64,000 nucleotides of DNA from Solimonas sp041659605 (GTDB lineage: Bacteria > Pseudomonadota > Gammaproteobacteria > Nevskiales > Nevskiaceae), in contig JBAZXW010000024.1 of assembly GCA_041659605.1 (NCBI GenBank), positions 5,731 through 69,730 of the forward strand, given 5' to 3'. Numbering within the stretch: position 1 is the stretch's first letter; every line of letters begins with the position of its first letter. The notes below the pieces were generated by a model. The model saw only the letters and a program-made list of their open reading frames with translations. It was not told where the DNA came from and did not search any database. Shown one piece after another: positions 8,783-17,180 of the stretch. The position numbers and the translations under genes are program-made.

Positions 8783-9984
8783 ACGCACTCGCCTGGACTT
8801 TCGGAAACCGCGTGCGCCTGCTGGAAAACGGCGAACAGTATTTTCCCGCGGTCTGCGCGGCGATCCGCTCCGCCCGCCGCGAGGTGTTGCTGGAGACTTT
8901 CATCCTGTTCGAGGACAAGGTCGGCCGCGAGCTGCAGGCCGCGCTCATCGCCGCCGCCTCCCGCGGAGCCGCCGTCGACGTCACCGTGGACGGATACGGC
9001 TCTTCGGATCTGTCGGACGGCTTCCGCGAAGAACTGGCCCGGGCCGGCGTGCGCCTGCATGTGTTCGATCCGAGGCCGCGCCTGTTCGGCCTGCGCACCA
9101 ATGCGCTACGCCGTCTGCACCGCAAGCTGGTCGTGATCGATCGCCGTCACGCGTTCGTGGGCGGCATCAACTATGCGGAGGACCAGCTGGCCGAGTCCGG
9201 GCCGCTGGCCAAGCAGGATTACGCGGTCGAGGTGGAGGGCCCCGTCACCGAGCACATCCGCGCGCTGATGATGTCGGCGCTGGCGGGACAGTGGCGTGCG
9301 CCTTTCGCTTCGCCCACGCTCCCGGCCGTGGTCGCGCCCGGCGCGAGGATCGTCCTCGCGGCGCGCGACAACCATCGCCACCGCGACAGCATCGAGAAAC
9401 ACTACTGCGCGGCAATTCGGACTGCGCGTCGCGACGTATTGATCGCGAACGCGTATTTCTTTCCGGGCTATCACCTGCTTCGCGAACTCCGCATGGCAGT
9501 CCGGCGCGGCGTTCGCGTCCGCCTGATTCTCCAGGGCATGCCCGACCGGCCACTGATGCGACGGGCGGCGCGCGCGCTTTACAACTTTCTGCTGCGCGGC
9601 GGCGTCCACATCTACGAGTATCGCTTGCGCCCGTTTCACGGCAAGGTCGCCGTCGTCGACGGCGACTGGGCGACCGTCGGTTCCAGCAACCTCGATCCGC
9701 TCAGCCTGTCGCTGAACCTCGAAGCCAACCTGGTGATCCAGGACCGGACCTTCAACGGCATCCTCAGGGATCGCCTCGAACACTTGCTGCATGAGCATTG
9801 CGAGACGGTCGACCCCGGGAGCGTACCGCGTCACGGCACGGGACGCCGCCTGCTGACCTCGTTGGTATTTCACGTCGCGCGGCGCTTTCCGGTGTGGATC
9901 GGATGGCTGCCGCTGCGCGCACAGCGGGCGGTGCGCGTGCAAGCCGACGCCGCCGTGCAGGAAAAGTCCCGACGAGCCGCGTGA
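8779..9984 (+). CDS. clsB: Cardiolipin synthase B, phospholipase D family
   Basis: 401 residues. Two HKD motifs are intact: RLHRKLVVIDRRHAFVGGIN (His114, Lys116, Asp121) and RPFHGKVAVVDGDWATVGSS (His287, Lys289, Asp294), each followed by the usual Gly-Gly or Gly-Ser-Ser and Asn. There are no N-terminal membrane helices, as in ClsB rather than ClsA. It condenses phosphatidylglycerol (and possibly phosphatidylethanolamine) into cardiolipin or phosphatidylglycerol. Its start overlaps the YbhP-like gene by four bases. It ends four bases before the convergent rpoN-like gene, leaving no room for a terminator outside coding sequence. Confidence 0.9.
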   Translation: MNALAWTFGNRVRLLENGEQYFPAVCAAIRSARREVLLETFILFEDKVGRELQAALIAAASRGAAVDVTVDGYGSSDLSDGFREELARAGVRLHVFDPRPRLFGLRTNALRRLHRKLVVIDRRHAFVGGINYAEDQLAESGPLAKQDYAVEVEGPVTEHIRALMMSALAGQWRAPFASPTLPAVVAPGARIVLAARDNHRHRDSIEKHYCAAIRTARRDVLIANAYFFPGYHLLRELRMAVRRGVRVRLILQGMPDRPLMRRAARALYNFLLRGGVHIYEYRLRPFHGKVAVVDGDWATVGSSNLDPLSLSLNLEANLVIQDRTFNGILRDRLEHLLHEHCETVDPGSVPRHGTGRRLLTSLVFHVARRFPVWIGWLPLRAQRAVRVQADAAVQEKSRRAA

Positions 9985-9988
9985 GCGC

Positions 9989-11356
9989 TCAGGCGCGGCC
10001 GCGCAATTCGGCCGGCGGCAGGCGCAACATATGGCGGTATTTCGAAACCGTGCGCCGCGCGATGCCGATGCCTTGCGCTCGCAGCTGTGAGGCGATGTCG
10101 ACGTCCGACAGGCGCGCCTCCGGACGCTCCTCGGCGATCAATTCCTGGATCAGCGCGCGAACTGCGGTGGCCGAGCACGCCCGCCCCGAGCGCATCGGCA
10201 GTTCGCGCGAGAAGAAATGCCTGAACGGCAGGCACCCGCGCGGCGTCTGCATGTGCTTGTTGCCGCTGGCCCTGGACACTGTGGACTCGTGCAGTCCCAG
10301 TTCGTCCGCCACTTCGCGCAGCATCATCGGCTTGAGCGCGACATCGCCGTAACGGAAGAAGGCGCTCTGCCTGCGGACGATCTGTTCGGCGACGCGGTGG
10401 ATGGTCTCGAAACGCTGCTCGGCGTTGCGCAGGAACCAACGCGCTTCCTGCAGCTGCGCCGCCATCGCGGGGTGCCCTCCGCGGCCGCATCCGCGCAGCA
10501 GATCGACGTAGCGCTGATTGAGCCGTGCGCGCGACCGCAATGCGGGATTGAGCAGCGCAACGTAGCGGCCGCGACGCCGCACCACCAGCACATCAGGGAT
10601 CACGTAGTCGGGCGCCTTGGCCGAATAGCGGCTGCCCGGATGGGGATCGAGACGGCGGATCATGGCCACGGCGGCGCACAGCTCGCCTTCGCCGCAGGCA
10701 AGCCCGCAGCGCAGCGTCTCCAGACCGCGCCGTGCGAGCGCGTCCAGGTGTTCGTCGACGATGGCCCGCGCGACCTGCCGCGTGCGCTCATCGCCGTCGA
10801 GCGCCTGCAGCTGCAGGCGCAGGCATTCCGCAAGATCGCGCGCGCCGACACCCGGCGGATCGAATTGCCGGATCAGCGCAAGCGCGCGATCGGTCTCCAC
10901 GTGCGACAGCGGCGGGTCGATGTCGAGCGCGCGCAGCGAGCCGGCGATGTCGTCGCGCAGATAGCCGTCGTCGTCCAGCGTCTCGATCAGGACTTCCGCG
11001 GCCAGAGTCGTGCGCGGGTCCTGCCGCGACGCGTACAGCTGGGTGCGCAGATGGTCCCGCAAGCCGCGGGGCTGCGCCGTTCGCGTCAGATCGCCGCCGT
11101 CTTCGCCGCTGCCGGCCGGTGGCGCCATGCGCTCGAAGGCGCTGCCCAGGGTCGGCAGACCGTCATCGTCACCCTCCACCTCCGCTGACGCACGGTCCGG
11201 CGTGTCGGTCTCGTCGAGAAACGGGTTGCTGCCCAGGGATTCCTGCAGCTCGGTCTCGAAGTCCGCCGCCGACAGCTGCAGCAGCCGGATCGCGTGCTGC
11301 AGCCTCGGCGAGAGGGACGGGCTTTGTCGCATGGACATCGACAAGGCTGTATTCAC
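9989..11356 (-). CDS. rpoN: RNA polymerase sigma-54 factor, divergent RpoN
   Basis: 455 residues from a GTG at 11356, which has GGAGG ten bases upstream; two in-frame ATGs further in have no ribosome site. The N-terminal activator-interacting helix is present (LSPRLQHAIRLLQLS). An acidic region, the core-binding domain, the helix-turn-helix (LHESTVSRASGNKHMQTPRG) and the RpoN box ARRTVSKYRH (about 433-442) follow. The box departs from the usual ARRTVAKYRE at two positions, and PRGCLPFRHFFS replaces the usual more conserved stretch. The usual neighbours lptB, hpf and ptsN are absent, so this may be a second, specialised RpoN. It sits next to a sigma-54 activator gene in the same orientation. 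Confidence 0.85.
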   Translation of the reverse strand: MNTALSMSMRQSPSLSPRLQHAIRLLQLSAADFETELQESLGSNPFLDETDTPDRASAEVEGDDDGLPTLGSAFERMAPPAGSGEDGGDLTRTAQPRGLRDHLRTQLYASRQDPRTTLAAEVLIETLDDDGYLRDDIAGSLRALDIDPPLSHVETDRALALIRQFDPPGVGARDLAECLRLQLQALDGDERTRQVARAIVDEHLDALARRGLETLRCGLACGEGELCAAVAMIRRLDPHPGSRYSAKAPDYVIPDVLVVRRRGRYVALLNPALRSRARLNQRYVDLLRGCGRGGHPAMAAQLQEARWFLRNAEQRFETIHRVAEQIVRRQSAFFRYGDVALKPMMLREVADELGLHESTVSRASGNKHMQTPRGCLPFRHFFSRELPMRSGRACSATAVRALIQELIAEERPEARLSDVDIASQLRAQGIGIARRTVSKYRHMLRLPPAELRGRA

Positions 11357-11561
11357 GTCGCGCGTTCCTCCGTGGCTGTTGTTCCGCCGGGTGGCATCGA
11401 TAAGCCACGCAACGCGGATGCCAGCCGTCAACGACCGCGGCGGGCACTGAGAATGCAGGTGTTTTGCTTCATGACCCGGCGGCCGTGGCGCGTGCGGGCG
11501 GGCAATTCGCAGATGCGCGGGGGCGCTGACTTTCATTCTGCACGACGCCTGCACACCTGCG

Positions 11562-12944
11562 TCACTCGGTGTGCGGCTGCGCGCCCTCTTGGGTCGCGTA
11601 GCCACGGCGCTTGCGATAGAGCGTCGAACTGTCGATCTTGAGAATTCTCGCCGCGGCTTCCAGTGAAGGCGACGTGCTGACGATCGCTTCGATATGCGCG
11701 CGCTCGAGCGCCTGCAGGCTGACGGCGTCTCCGGCACGCAGGCCGCTGGCGGGCGGCGGACGTTCGCGCCCGAACGGCAGATGCTCGGGGCGTATCGCGT
11801 CCGTATCGCTGACGATGACCGCACGCTCCACGGCGTTGTGCAGTTCGCGCAAGTTGCCCGGCCAGCTGTGTGCGTTCAGTAATGCCACCGCGTCGGCGGA
11901 AAAAGCCCGCGCCGGCCGGTCGTACCGACGCGCCATCCTCAGCAGCAGGTGCTCGGCGATCGGCAGGATGTCCTCGCGCCGATCGCGCAGCGCCGGCAGC
12001 GTGATGCTGACGATGTTGAGCCGGTAGTAAAGGTCTTCGCGGAACTTGCCCTGCGCGATCATCTCGCCAAGGTTGCGGTTCGTCGCCGCGATCAACCGCA
12101 CGTCGGCGGTGCGCGTATGCGGCTCACCGACACGTTCGTATTCCTGGTCCTGCAGGAATCGCAGCAGCTTGGGCTGCAGCGCCAGCGGCAGATCCCCAAC
12201 CTCGTCGAGAAACAGCGTGCCGCCCTCCGCAACCTGGACGCGCCCCTGCCGGTTGTCGGTTGCCCCGGTGAAGGCGCCGCGCACATGGCCGAACAGCTCG
12301 CTGGCGAGCAGCTCCGCCGACAGCGACGGACAGCTCACCGGCGCAAAGACGGCCTCGCAGCGGCGGCTCCAGCGATGGATCGCCCGTGCCAGAACCGTCT
12401 TGCCGGTACCGTTCTCGCCCAGCATCAGCAGCGTGGCCTCGGTATCGGCGACGCGGCGCGCGAGTTCCAGCGCCAGACGCATGGCGGGGCTCGCCGTGTC
12501 GGCGGGCTCGTATCCAATGACGTCGTCGTGCTCGCCTTCGAGGCTGCGGACCCGCTGCTCCAGGCGTCGCGTCGCCAGCTGCTGGCCGACGGCGTGCAGC
12601 AGTTCCTCCGGCGGGCAAGGCTTGGTCAGATAGTCCGCGGCGCCGGCGCGGATCGCGGCGATGGCCGCCGCGGCATCGTTCGCCGCCGTCACCATGACCA
12701 CGCGCATCCACGGCGCCGCCTCGCGCAGCTGCGGCAGCAAATCCAGACCGGACTCCTCGCCCAGATGGACATCGAGTGCACACACGTCGAAAACCGAGCG
12801 TTGCACCGCCGCGTCAGCCTCGGCGCCGGTGTGCGCGACCACGACCTGGTGCCCGGCGTCCTCGAGCGCGCGCCGGAACGCACGCAGCACCGCCATATCG
12901 TCGTCGATCAGCAGGACTCTGCCTGCAGCGCTATCGGATGGCAT
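11562..12944 (-). CDS. Orphan NtrC-family sigma-54-dependent response regulator
   Basis: 460 residues. Receiver domain about 8-120: acidic pair Asp14-Asp15, phospho-acceptor Asp58 (CALDVHLG), Lys108 (LTKP). AAA+ domain about 143-380: Walker A GENGTGKT (176-183), the sigma-54 contact loop GAFTGA (223-228), Walker B GGTLFLDEVG, sensor RLIAATNRN and WPGNLRELHNAVERA. The C-terminal Fis-type helix-turn-helix includes LEAAARILKIDSSTLYRKRR. All motifs needed for activating sigma-54 polymerase are intact. No histidine kinase gene is next to it. The divergent RpoN lies downstream and a lipoprotein/outer-membrane protein pair is divergent upstream; both are plausible targets, but I found no convincing -24/-12 promoter. 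Confidence 0.9.
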   Translation of the reverse strand: MPSDSAAGRVLLIDDDMAVLRAFRRALEDAGHQVVVAHTGAEADAAVQRSVFDVCALDVHLGEESGLDLLPQLREAAPWMRVVMVTAANDAAAAIAAIRAGAADYLTKPCPPEELLHAVGQQLATRRLEQRVRSLEGEHDDVIGYEPADTASPAMRLALELARRVADTEATLLMLGENGTGKTVLARAIHRWSRRCEAVFAPVSCPSLSAELLASELFGHVRGAFTGATDNRQGRVQVAEGGTLFLDEVGDLPLALQPKLLRFLQDQEYERVGEPHTRTADVRLIAATNRNLGEMIAQGKFREDLYYRLNIVSITLPALRDRREDILPIAEHLLLRMARRYDRPARAFSADAVALLNAHSWPGNLRELHNAVERAVIVSDTDAIRPEHLPFGRERPPPASGLRAGDAVSLQALERAHIEAIVSTSPSLEAAARILKIDSSTLYRKRRGYATQEGAQPHTE

Positions 12945-13191
12945 CGTCGGCCTCGCTCCGTTCCAGAGATCAAGGCCCCCACATCTGCACCCACCGACTC
13001 AAATGCCGAAGCAGACCTGCTGCAACGCGCATCCACCCGCCTGCCCACTATGCCGCAGACTGCAGTTCCGCGGTAGGCCATCGTGCGTTTTGCACGGTTT
13101 TCAGGCCCGGGAACGCCGCGTTGACGACGAGATGTGCAGCAGGCTCGCTACGTGCTGTCCCCGTCATGTCTAAACCCCGTCGGAGCCGCCC

Positions 13192-13482
13192 ATGACCATC
13201 CGTCACCCCGCAACCTTCCAGCTGCCCGGCGCGGGCGGTCTGCAAAGCTTCCGCACGCGTGCGGCCATGGCGGCCGCCTTGGTGTTGGCCCTTGCGGCAA
13301 CCGCAGCGTGCCGCGAATCGGCACCTTCGCCCGGCACGCCAGCACCGACGCCGTACGTCGACAGCTCCCGACCGGCGTACCAGCCGGCACCGCCGCAAAA
13401 CGCGTCGCCAGCCGCCTCGCCAGATCCCGCAGCGGCCGGCACTCCGACCGCCGCGCCAACACCCGGGAGCAGGATCCCATGA
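13192..13482 (+). CDS. Small Pro/Ala-rich lipoprotein
   Basis: 96 residues. After a basic N-terminus comes a hydrophobic Ala/Leu stretch ending in the lipobox ATAAC. The remainder (RESAPSPGTPAPTPY onward) is a low-complexity Pro/Ala/Thr tail of about 55 residues with no fold. Its stop overlaps the start of the following barrel-protein gene (ATGA), so the two are translationally coupled and probably work together at the cell surface. The tail composition is typical of a cell-wall-spanning tether. It is divergent from the sigma-54 activator gene. Confidence 0.6.
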   Translation: MTIRHPATFQLPGAGGLQSFRTRAAMAAALVLALAATAACRESAPSPGTPAPTPYVDSSRPAYQPAPPQNASPAASPDPAAAGTPTAAPTPGSRIP

Positions 13483-14057
13483 ACTCGACCTCCTACCCGA
13501 TCCGATTCCCGACGGCCGGCGCCGCACTGCTGGCGCTGGTCGCCGCGCTCGCGCCCGCCGGCGTGCAGGCGGCGACATCGCCTCTCGACGAGCCCGGCTT
13601 GCTGCTCGGCGGCGGCATCGGCTACCACCGCATCAACAGCGAGGACTTCCCCGAGGACGGCGACGATCTCAAGGACGAACGCGTCGGCTACAAGGGCATT
13701 GCCGGCGTGCACCTGAGCGAGATCTTCTCAATCGAAGGGCAGTACATCGACTTCGGCACCGCCGAGGATGGCGACAATCGCGTCGATGCAAGCGGCTGGA
13801 CCGCGGGCGCCACCTTGAAAGTGCCGGTGTTCCCGCGGATTTATCCATACGCCAAGGCTGGCGCGCTGTTCTGGGATGCCGACGGACGATCCGCGGCCAT
13901 CAACGCCAGCGACAACGGCACCGATTTCACCTACGGCGTCGGCGTTCAGTTCAACCTGACGGACTTCCTGCAGCTGCGCACCGAATACGAGCGCTTCGAG
14001 CTGAGCGACACCGGCGTGGACATGGGCTCGGCGAACCTGGTGTTTTCGTTCGACTGA
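13479..14057 (+). CDS. Outer-membrane beta-barrel protein, OmpA/OprF-porin-like
   Basis: 192 residues. A signal peptide ends GVQAATS. The mature protein begins with GLLLGGGIGYHRINSE and contains alternating amphipathic strands: GYKGIAGVHL, IFSIEGQYIDFG, SGWTAGATLKVPVF, IYPYAKAGALFWD, DFTYGVGVQFNLTDFLQLRT. It ends ANLVFSFD with a terminal aromatic, as for BAM substrates. This is the pattern of eight-stranded opacity/OmpA-like barrels. There is no peptidoglycan-binding domain, so it is a barrel only. Translationally coupled to the small lipoprotein before it. Confidence 0.8.
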   Translation: MNSTSYPIRFPTAGAALLALVAALAPAGVQAATSPLDEPGLLLGGGIGYHRINSEDFPEDGDDLKDERVGYKGIAGVHLSEIFSIEGQYIDFGTAEDGDNRVDASGWTAGATLKVPVFPRIYPYAKAGALFWDADGRSAAINASDNGTDFTYGVGVQFNLTDFLQLRTEYERFELSDTGVDMGSANLVFSFD

Positions 14058-14110
14058 GTGCTGGCGGTCGCATCACCGTTGGGGTTCGCGATGCTCCCCC
14101 CAACCGCGAT

Positions 14111-14317
14111 TTACGGCTTTACGGCGGACGGGTCCGAGTCGGGCCTGCGGTCGCGAGCCGCACGATCATCATCCGCTTCGTCCACCACCGACGGCGGCGG
14201 GGGTTCCGGCGGCTCGTTGTCACGCCGGGGCCTGATCTCCGCGTCCAGCGGCGGCGCCGGTGCGGGCGGCTCCTTGCTGTGATTCGCGCCGGGATTCAAA
14301 CGTCGCTTGTCTTTCAT
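14111..14317 (-). CDS. Small highly charged Pro-rich protein of unknown function
   Basis: 68 residues from the ATG at 14317, with a perfect GGAGG six bases upstream. The sequence begins MKDKRRLNPGANHSKEP and is rich in Pro, Asp, Glu and Arg, including EPPAPAPPLDAEIRPRRDNE. It has no hydrophobic core, so it is probably disordered. The opposite strand has an overlapping ORF of similar length with no ribosome site. The ribosome site and codon use favour this strand. Function unknown. Confidence 0.45.
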   Translation of the reverse strand: MKDKRRLNPGANHSKEPPAPAPPLDAEIRPRRDNEPPEPPPPSVVDEADDDRAARDRRPDSDPSAVKP

Positions 14318-14434
14318 GGATCGCCTCCGATGCTGCGCAGTGATTGCCGGGATCTTTATGGCGAGCACGCAACCGGCGTGCCCGCGACGAGGTCGGCGGA
14401 CAACTGGAGTGAACGCAAGGAGAACTGCTGAAAG

Positions 14435-14508
14435 TGGAGGCTAGGGTCGGAATTGAACCGGCGTACGCGGATTTGCAGTCCGCTGCATGACCACTCTGCC
14501 ACCTAGCC
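14435..14508 (-). tRNA. tRNA-Cys (anticodon GCA)
   Basis: On the reverse strand a 74-base cloverleaf begins GGCTAGG and ends CCTAGCC-T-CCA, with CCA encoded. The anticodon loop is CTGCAAA (GCA) and the T loop GGTTCAATTCC. It lies just after tRNA-Gly, as in many gammaproteobacteria downstream of pgsA. Confidence 0.97.
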
Positions 14509-14548
14509 CCGGGCGCGGAAGGCGGCGATTGTAGCAGCCGTCCGGAAC

Positions 14549-14577
14549 AAAAAACCCCGAGGAGGTCCTTCGGGGTT
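14549..14577 (-). terminator. Terminator-like hairpin between the two tRNA genes
   Basis: On the reverse strand AACCCCGA pairs with TCGGGGTT around a short loop and is followed by six T. It lies after tRNA-Gly and before tRNA-Cys. It should release the tRNA-Gly transcript or attenuate read-through into tRNA-Cys. Confidence 0.75.
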
Positions 14578-14585
14578 CGTCAAAC

Positions 14586-14661
14586 TGGAGCGGGAAACGA
14601 GATTCGAACTCGCGACCTCAACCTTGGCAAGGTTGCGCTCTACCAACTGAGCTATTCCCGC
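14586..14661 (-). tRNA. tRNA-Gly (anticodon GCC)
   Basis: On the reverse strand a 76-base cloverleaf begins GCGGGAATAGCTCAGTTGG and ends with encoded CCA. The anticodon stem-loop is CAACC-TTGCCAA-GGTTG, giving GCC. It is 49 bases downstream of pgsA in the same direction and probably shares its transcript. Confidence 0.97.
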
Positions 14662-14710
14662 GTGAGGAGGCGCATTTTACTGGGCGTCTGCCCCAAGTCA
14701 AGCAAAAAAA

Positions 14711-15271
14711 TCAGCCCGATTCGCGCATCAGCGGCCATGCGGCGCGCAGGTAAACGACCATGCTCCAGATGGTCAGCGCGGCGGCGACGAACAGCAGCAC
14801 GTAGCCGAGGTCGTACCAGTTGATGCCGAAGGTCTCGATCTGCCAGATCATCATGCCGATCGCGATCATCTGGAAGGCGGTCTTCCACTTGCCGACCCAG
14901 CTCACCGCGACGCTGGTGCGCTGCCCGAGTTCGGCCATCCATTCGCGCAGCGCGGAGATGGTGATTTCGCGGCCGATGATGATCGCCACCATCAGCGCGA
15001 GCATGCCGCTGGGCTGCGCGTGCAGCAGCATGACCAGGCAGACCGCGACCAGCAGCTTGTCGGCGACGGGATCAAGAAAAGCGCCGAACTTGCTGGTCTG
15101 GTTCCAGCGCCGCGCCAGCCAGCCGTCGAACCAGTCGGTGATGCCGGCCATCGCGTAGAGCACGGTGGCGACCTGCCGCGAATAAGGCAGGTCGATGTAA
15201 AACAGCACGAGCACGACCGGAATGACGGCGACCCGCATCAGCGTCAGAAACAGCGGCAGCGTCAGTTTCAC
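14711..15271 (-). CDS. pgsA: CDP-diacylglycerol--glycerol-3-phosphate 3-phosphatidyltransferase
   Basis: 186 residues with about five membrane segments. The CDP-alcohol phosphatidyltransferase signature D-G-x2-A-R-x8-G-x3-D-x3-D is present: DWFDGWLARRWNQTSKFGAFLDPVADK. It makes phosphatidylglycerol phosphate from CDP-diacylglycerol in the inner membrane, supplying the substrate that the clsB homologue at 8.8 kb would use. It lies 67 bases after uvrC in the conserved gacA-uvrC-pgsA-tRNA block. Confidence 0.95.
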   Translation of the reverse strand: MKLTLPLFLTLMRVAVIPVVLVLFYIDLPYSRQVATVLYAMAGITDWFDGWLARRWNQTSKFGAFLDPVADKLLVAVCLVMLLHAQPSGMLALMVAIIIGREITISALREWMAELGQRTSVAVSWVGKWKTAFQMIAIGMMIWQIETFGINWYDLGYVLLFVAAALTIWSMVVYLRAAWPLMRESG

Positions 15272-15338
15272 AGCTTAAAACCCGGGTTCCGTGAACAGGT
15301 AGGTGCGCCGCAAGGATAGCGGAGCGCAAGGCTGTGCA

Positions 15339-17156
15339 CTAATGGAAATGGGCATAGATGCGCTCGGCCAGCGTGTGCGACACGCCCTCGACCCGTGCCA
15401 GATCGTCGATGCCGGCCCGTTTGAGCTGGGCGAGGCCGCCGAAGGCGCGCAGCAGCGCCCGGCGCCGCGCCGGTCCCAGGCCTTCCACTTCGTCCAGGCC
15501 GGAGGTCAGGCGCGCCTTGTCGCGGCGACCGCGGTGTCCGGTGATGGCGAAGCGATGCGCTTCGTCGCGGATGCGCTGGATCAAGTGCAGCGCCGGCGAA
15601 TCGGCGGGCAGCCGCAGCGGCTGGTCCTGTTCGGGAAGGATCAGTTCCTCCAGGCCGGGCTTGCGCGTCGGCCCTTTGGCGATCGCGACGACGCGCAGAT
15701 CGACGATCTCCAGCGACTCCAGTGCTTCGAGCGCGGCATTGAGCTGTCCCTGTCCGCCGTCGATGAACAGCACGTCCGGCAGCTGTCCCTGCCCGCTCTT
15801 GGCCTTGGCGAAGCGACGCTGCACCGCCTGGTGAATGGCCGCGTAGTCGTCGCCCGGCGTGATGCCCTCGATGTTGAACTTGCGATAAGCCGCCTTGAGC
15901 GGGCCGCTGTCGTCGAAGACGACGCAGGACGCCACGGCGCGCTCGCCCTGCGTATGCGAGATATCGAAGCATTCGAGCCGCCGCGGCGGCTGGTCGAGAT
16001 CCAGCGCCCGCTGCAGTTCGAGCAGGCGTTCGTCCATGCTCGCCGCTTCGAGCAGGCGGGCGGACAACGCCTGCTGCGCCGTCTGCTGTGCCATCTCCAG
16101 CAGGCGCAGCTTGATGCCGCGCAAAGGCTTATGCAGGTGGATGCGCCGCCGGGCATGCTGGCTCAGCGCTTCCTCCAGCAGGCCGGCATCGTCCAGTGCG
16201 TGGTCGAGCAGGATTTCCGCCGGCGGCACCTGCTGCAGGTAGTGCTGGCTCAGGAAGCTTTCCAGCAGCTCTTCCGGCGGTGTTTCCGGCGGATGCTTGG
16301 GGAAATGGCTCTTGTGGCCCAGATTGACGCCATCGCGTACCGACACCACCGTCACGCAGCTGCTGCCGGGATGCGGCGCGACGACGATGACGTCGACGTC
16401 GTCGGCACCACCGGTCATCGCCTCGTTCTGGCGCACGCGCTTGAGTGCGGCGATCTGGTCACGCAGGCGCGCGGCCAGCTCGAATTCCAGGCTCTCCGCC
16501 GCCCGCTCCATCTCGACGCTCAGCTCGCGTGCCAGCTCGTCGCCCTTGCCTTCGAGCAAGCGCGCAGCGTTGCGTACGTCGTGGGCGTAGTCGGCCGGGT
16601 CGATCAGGCCCACGCAGGGCGCGCTGCAGCGCTTGATCTGGTGTTGCAGACACGGCCGGTCGCGGTGGGCGAAGAACGTGTCGCGGCACGGGCGCAGCCG
16701 GAACAGCTTCTGCAGCGTCTGCAAGGTCTCGCGCACCGAAGACGCGCTCGGGAACGGGCCGAAGTACTGGTCGGTCGCGTTCTTCGCGCCGCGGTAGTAG
16801 GCAATGCGCGGAAATTCGTGCGCGGTGAAGCGCACGTAGGGATAGCTCTTGTCGTCGCGGTAGTAGACGTTGTAGCGCGGCTTCAGGTCCTTGATCAGCG
16901 TCGCTTCGAGGATCAGCGCCTCGTCTTCGGTGTGCGTGAGCGTGACTTCGATGCGGCAGATCTGCGCGACCATGCTTTCGATGCGCGGATTGCCGCTGGC
17001 GCGCAGAAAGTAGCTGGAGACGCGCTTGCGCAGATTGCGCGCCTTGCCGACGTACAGCAGCTCGTCGCCGGCGCCGTACATGCGGTACACGCCGGGATGC
17101 GTTGAGAGCTGCGACAGGAACGCCTTGTGATCGAACGGCGCGCTCGTCGGATTCAT
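15339..17156 (-). CDS. uvrC: UvrABC excinuclease subunit C
   Basis: 605 residues, the usual length. Domains in order: GIY-YIG nuclease about 15-95 (GVYRMYG with LLYVGKARNLRKRVSSYF), Cys-rich linker, UVR motif about 205-240, RNase-H-like nuclease from about 380 (CFDISHTQGE and VLFIDGGQGQ supply the acidic residues), and C-terminal helix-hairpin-helix repeats (LDEVEGLGPARRRALLRAFG). It makes both incisions in nucleotide-excision repair. It starts 24 bases after the gacA-like gene and is probably co-transcribed with it. Confidence 0.96.
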   Translation of the reverse strand: MNPTSAPFDHKAFLSQLSTHPGVYRMYGAGDELLYVGKARNLRKRVSSYFLRASGNPRIESMVAQICRIEVTLTHTEDEALILEATLIKDLKPRYNVYYRDDKSYPYVRFTAHEFPRIAYYRGAKNATDQYFGPFPSASSVRETLQTLQKLFRLRPCRDTFFAHRDRPCLQHQIKRCSAPCVGLIDPADYAHDVRNAARLLEGKGDELARELSVEMERAAESLEFELAARLRDQIAALKRVRQNEAMTGGADDVDVIVVAPHPGSSCVTVVSVRDGVNLGHKSHFPKHPPETPPEELLESFLSQHYLQQVPPAEILLDHALDDAGLLEEALSQHARRRIHLHKPLRGIKLRLLEMAQQTAQQALSARLLEAASMDERLLELQRALDLDQPPRRLECFDISHTQGERAVASCVVFDDSGPLKAAYRKFNIEGITPGDDYAAIHQAVQRRFAKAKSGQGQLPDVLFIDGGQGQLNAALEALESLEIVDLRVVAIAKGPTRKPGLEELILPEQDQPLRLPADSPALHLIQRIRDEAHRFAITGHRGRRDKARLTSGLDEVEGLGPARRRALLRAFGGLAQLKRAGIDDLARVEGVSHTLAERIYAHFH

Positions 17157-17180
17157 CCGTCAGGGAGCAGCGTGTCGCGA

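Noticed and set aside
12945..13191. A sigma-54 (-24/-12) promoter between the activator gene and the lipoprotein gene
   Set aside because: I looked for GG-N10-GC on both strands. Near matches had spacings of 11, 12 or 14, so none is claimed.
14058..14282. A 74-codon plus-strand gene after the barrel protein
   Set aside because: It begins at a GTG directly behind the stop with no ribosome site, while the minus strand has a perfect one for an overlapping small gene.
15303..17105. A 600-codon open frame antisense to uvrC
   Set aside because: uvrC is certain on the other strand. The antisense protein has no motifs and a composition typical of shadow frames.
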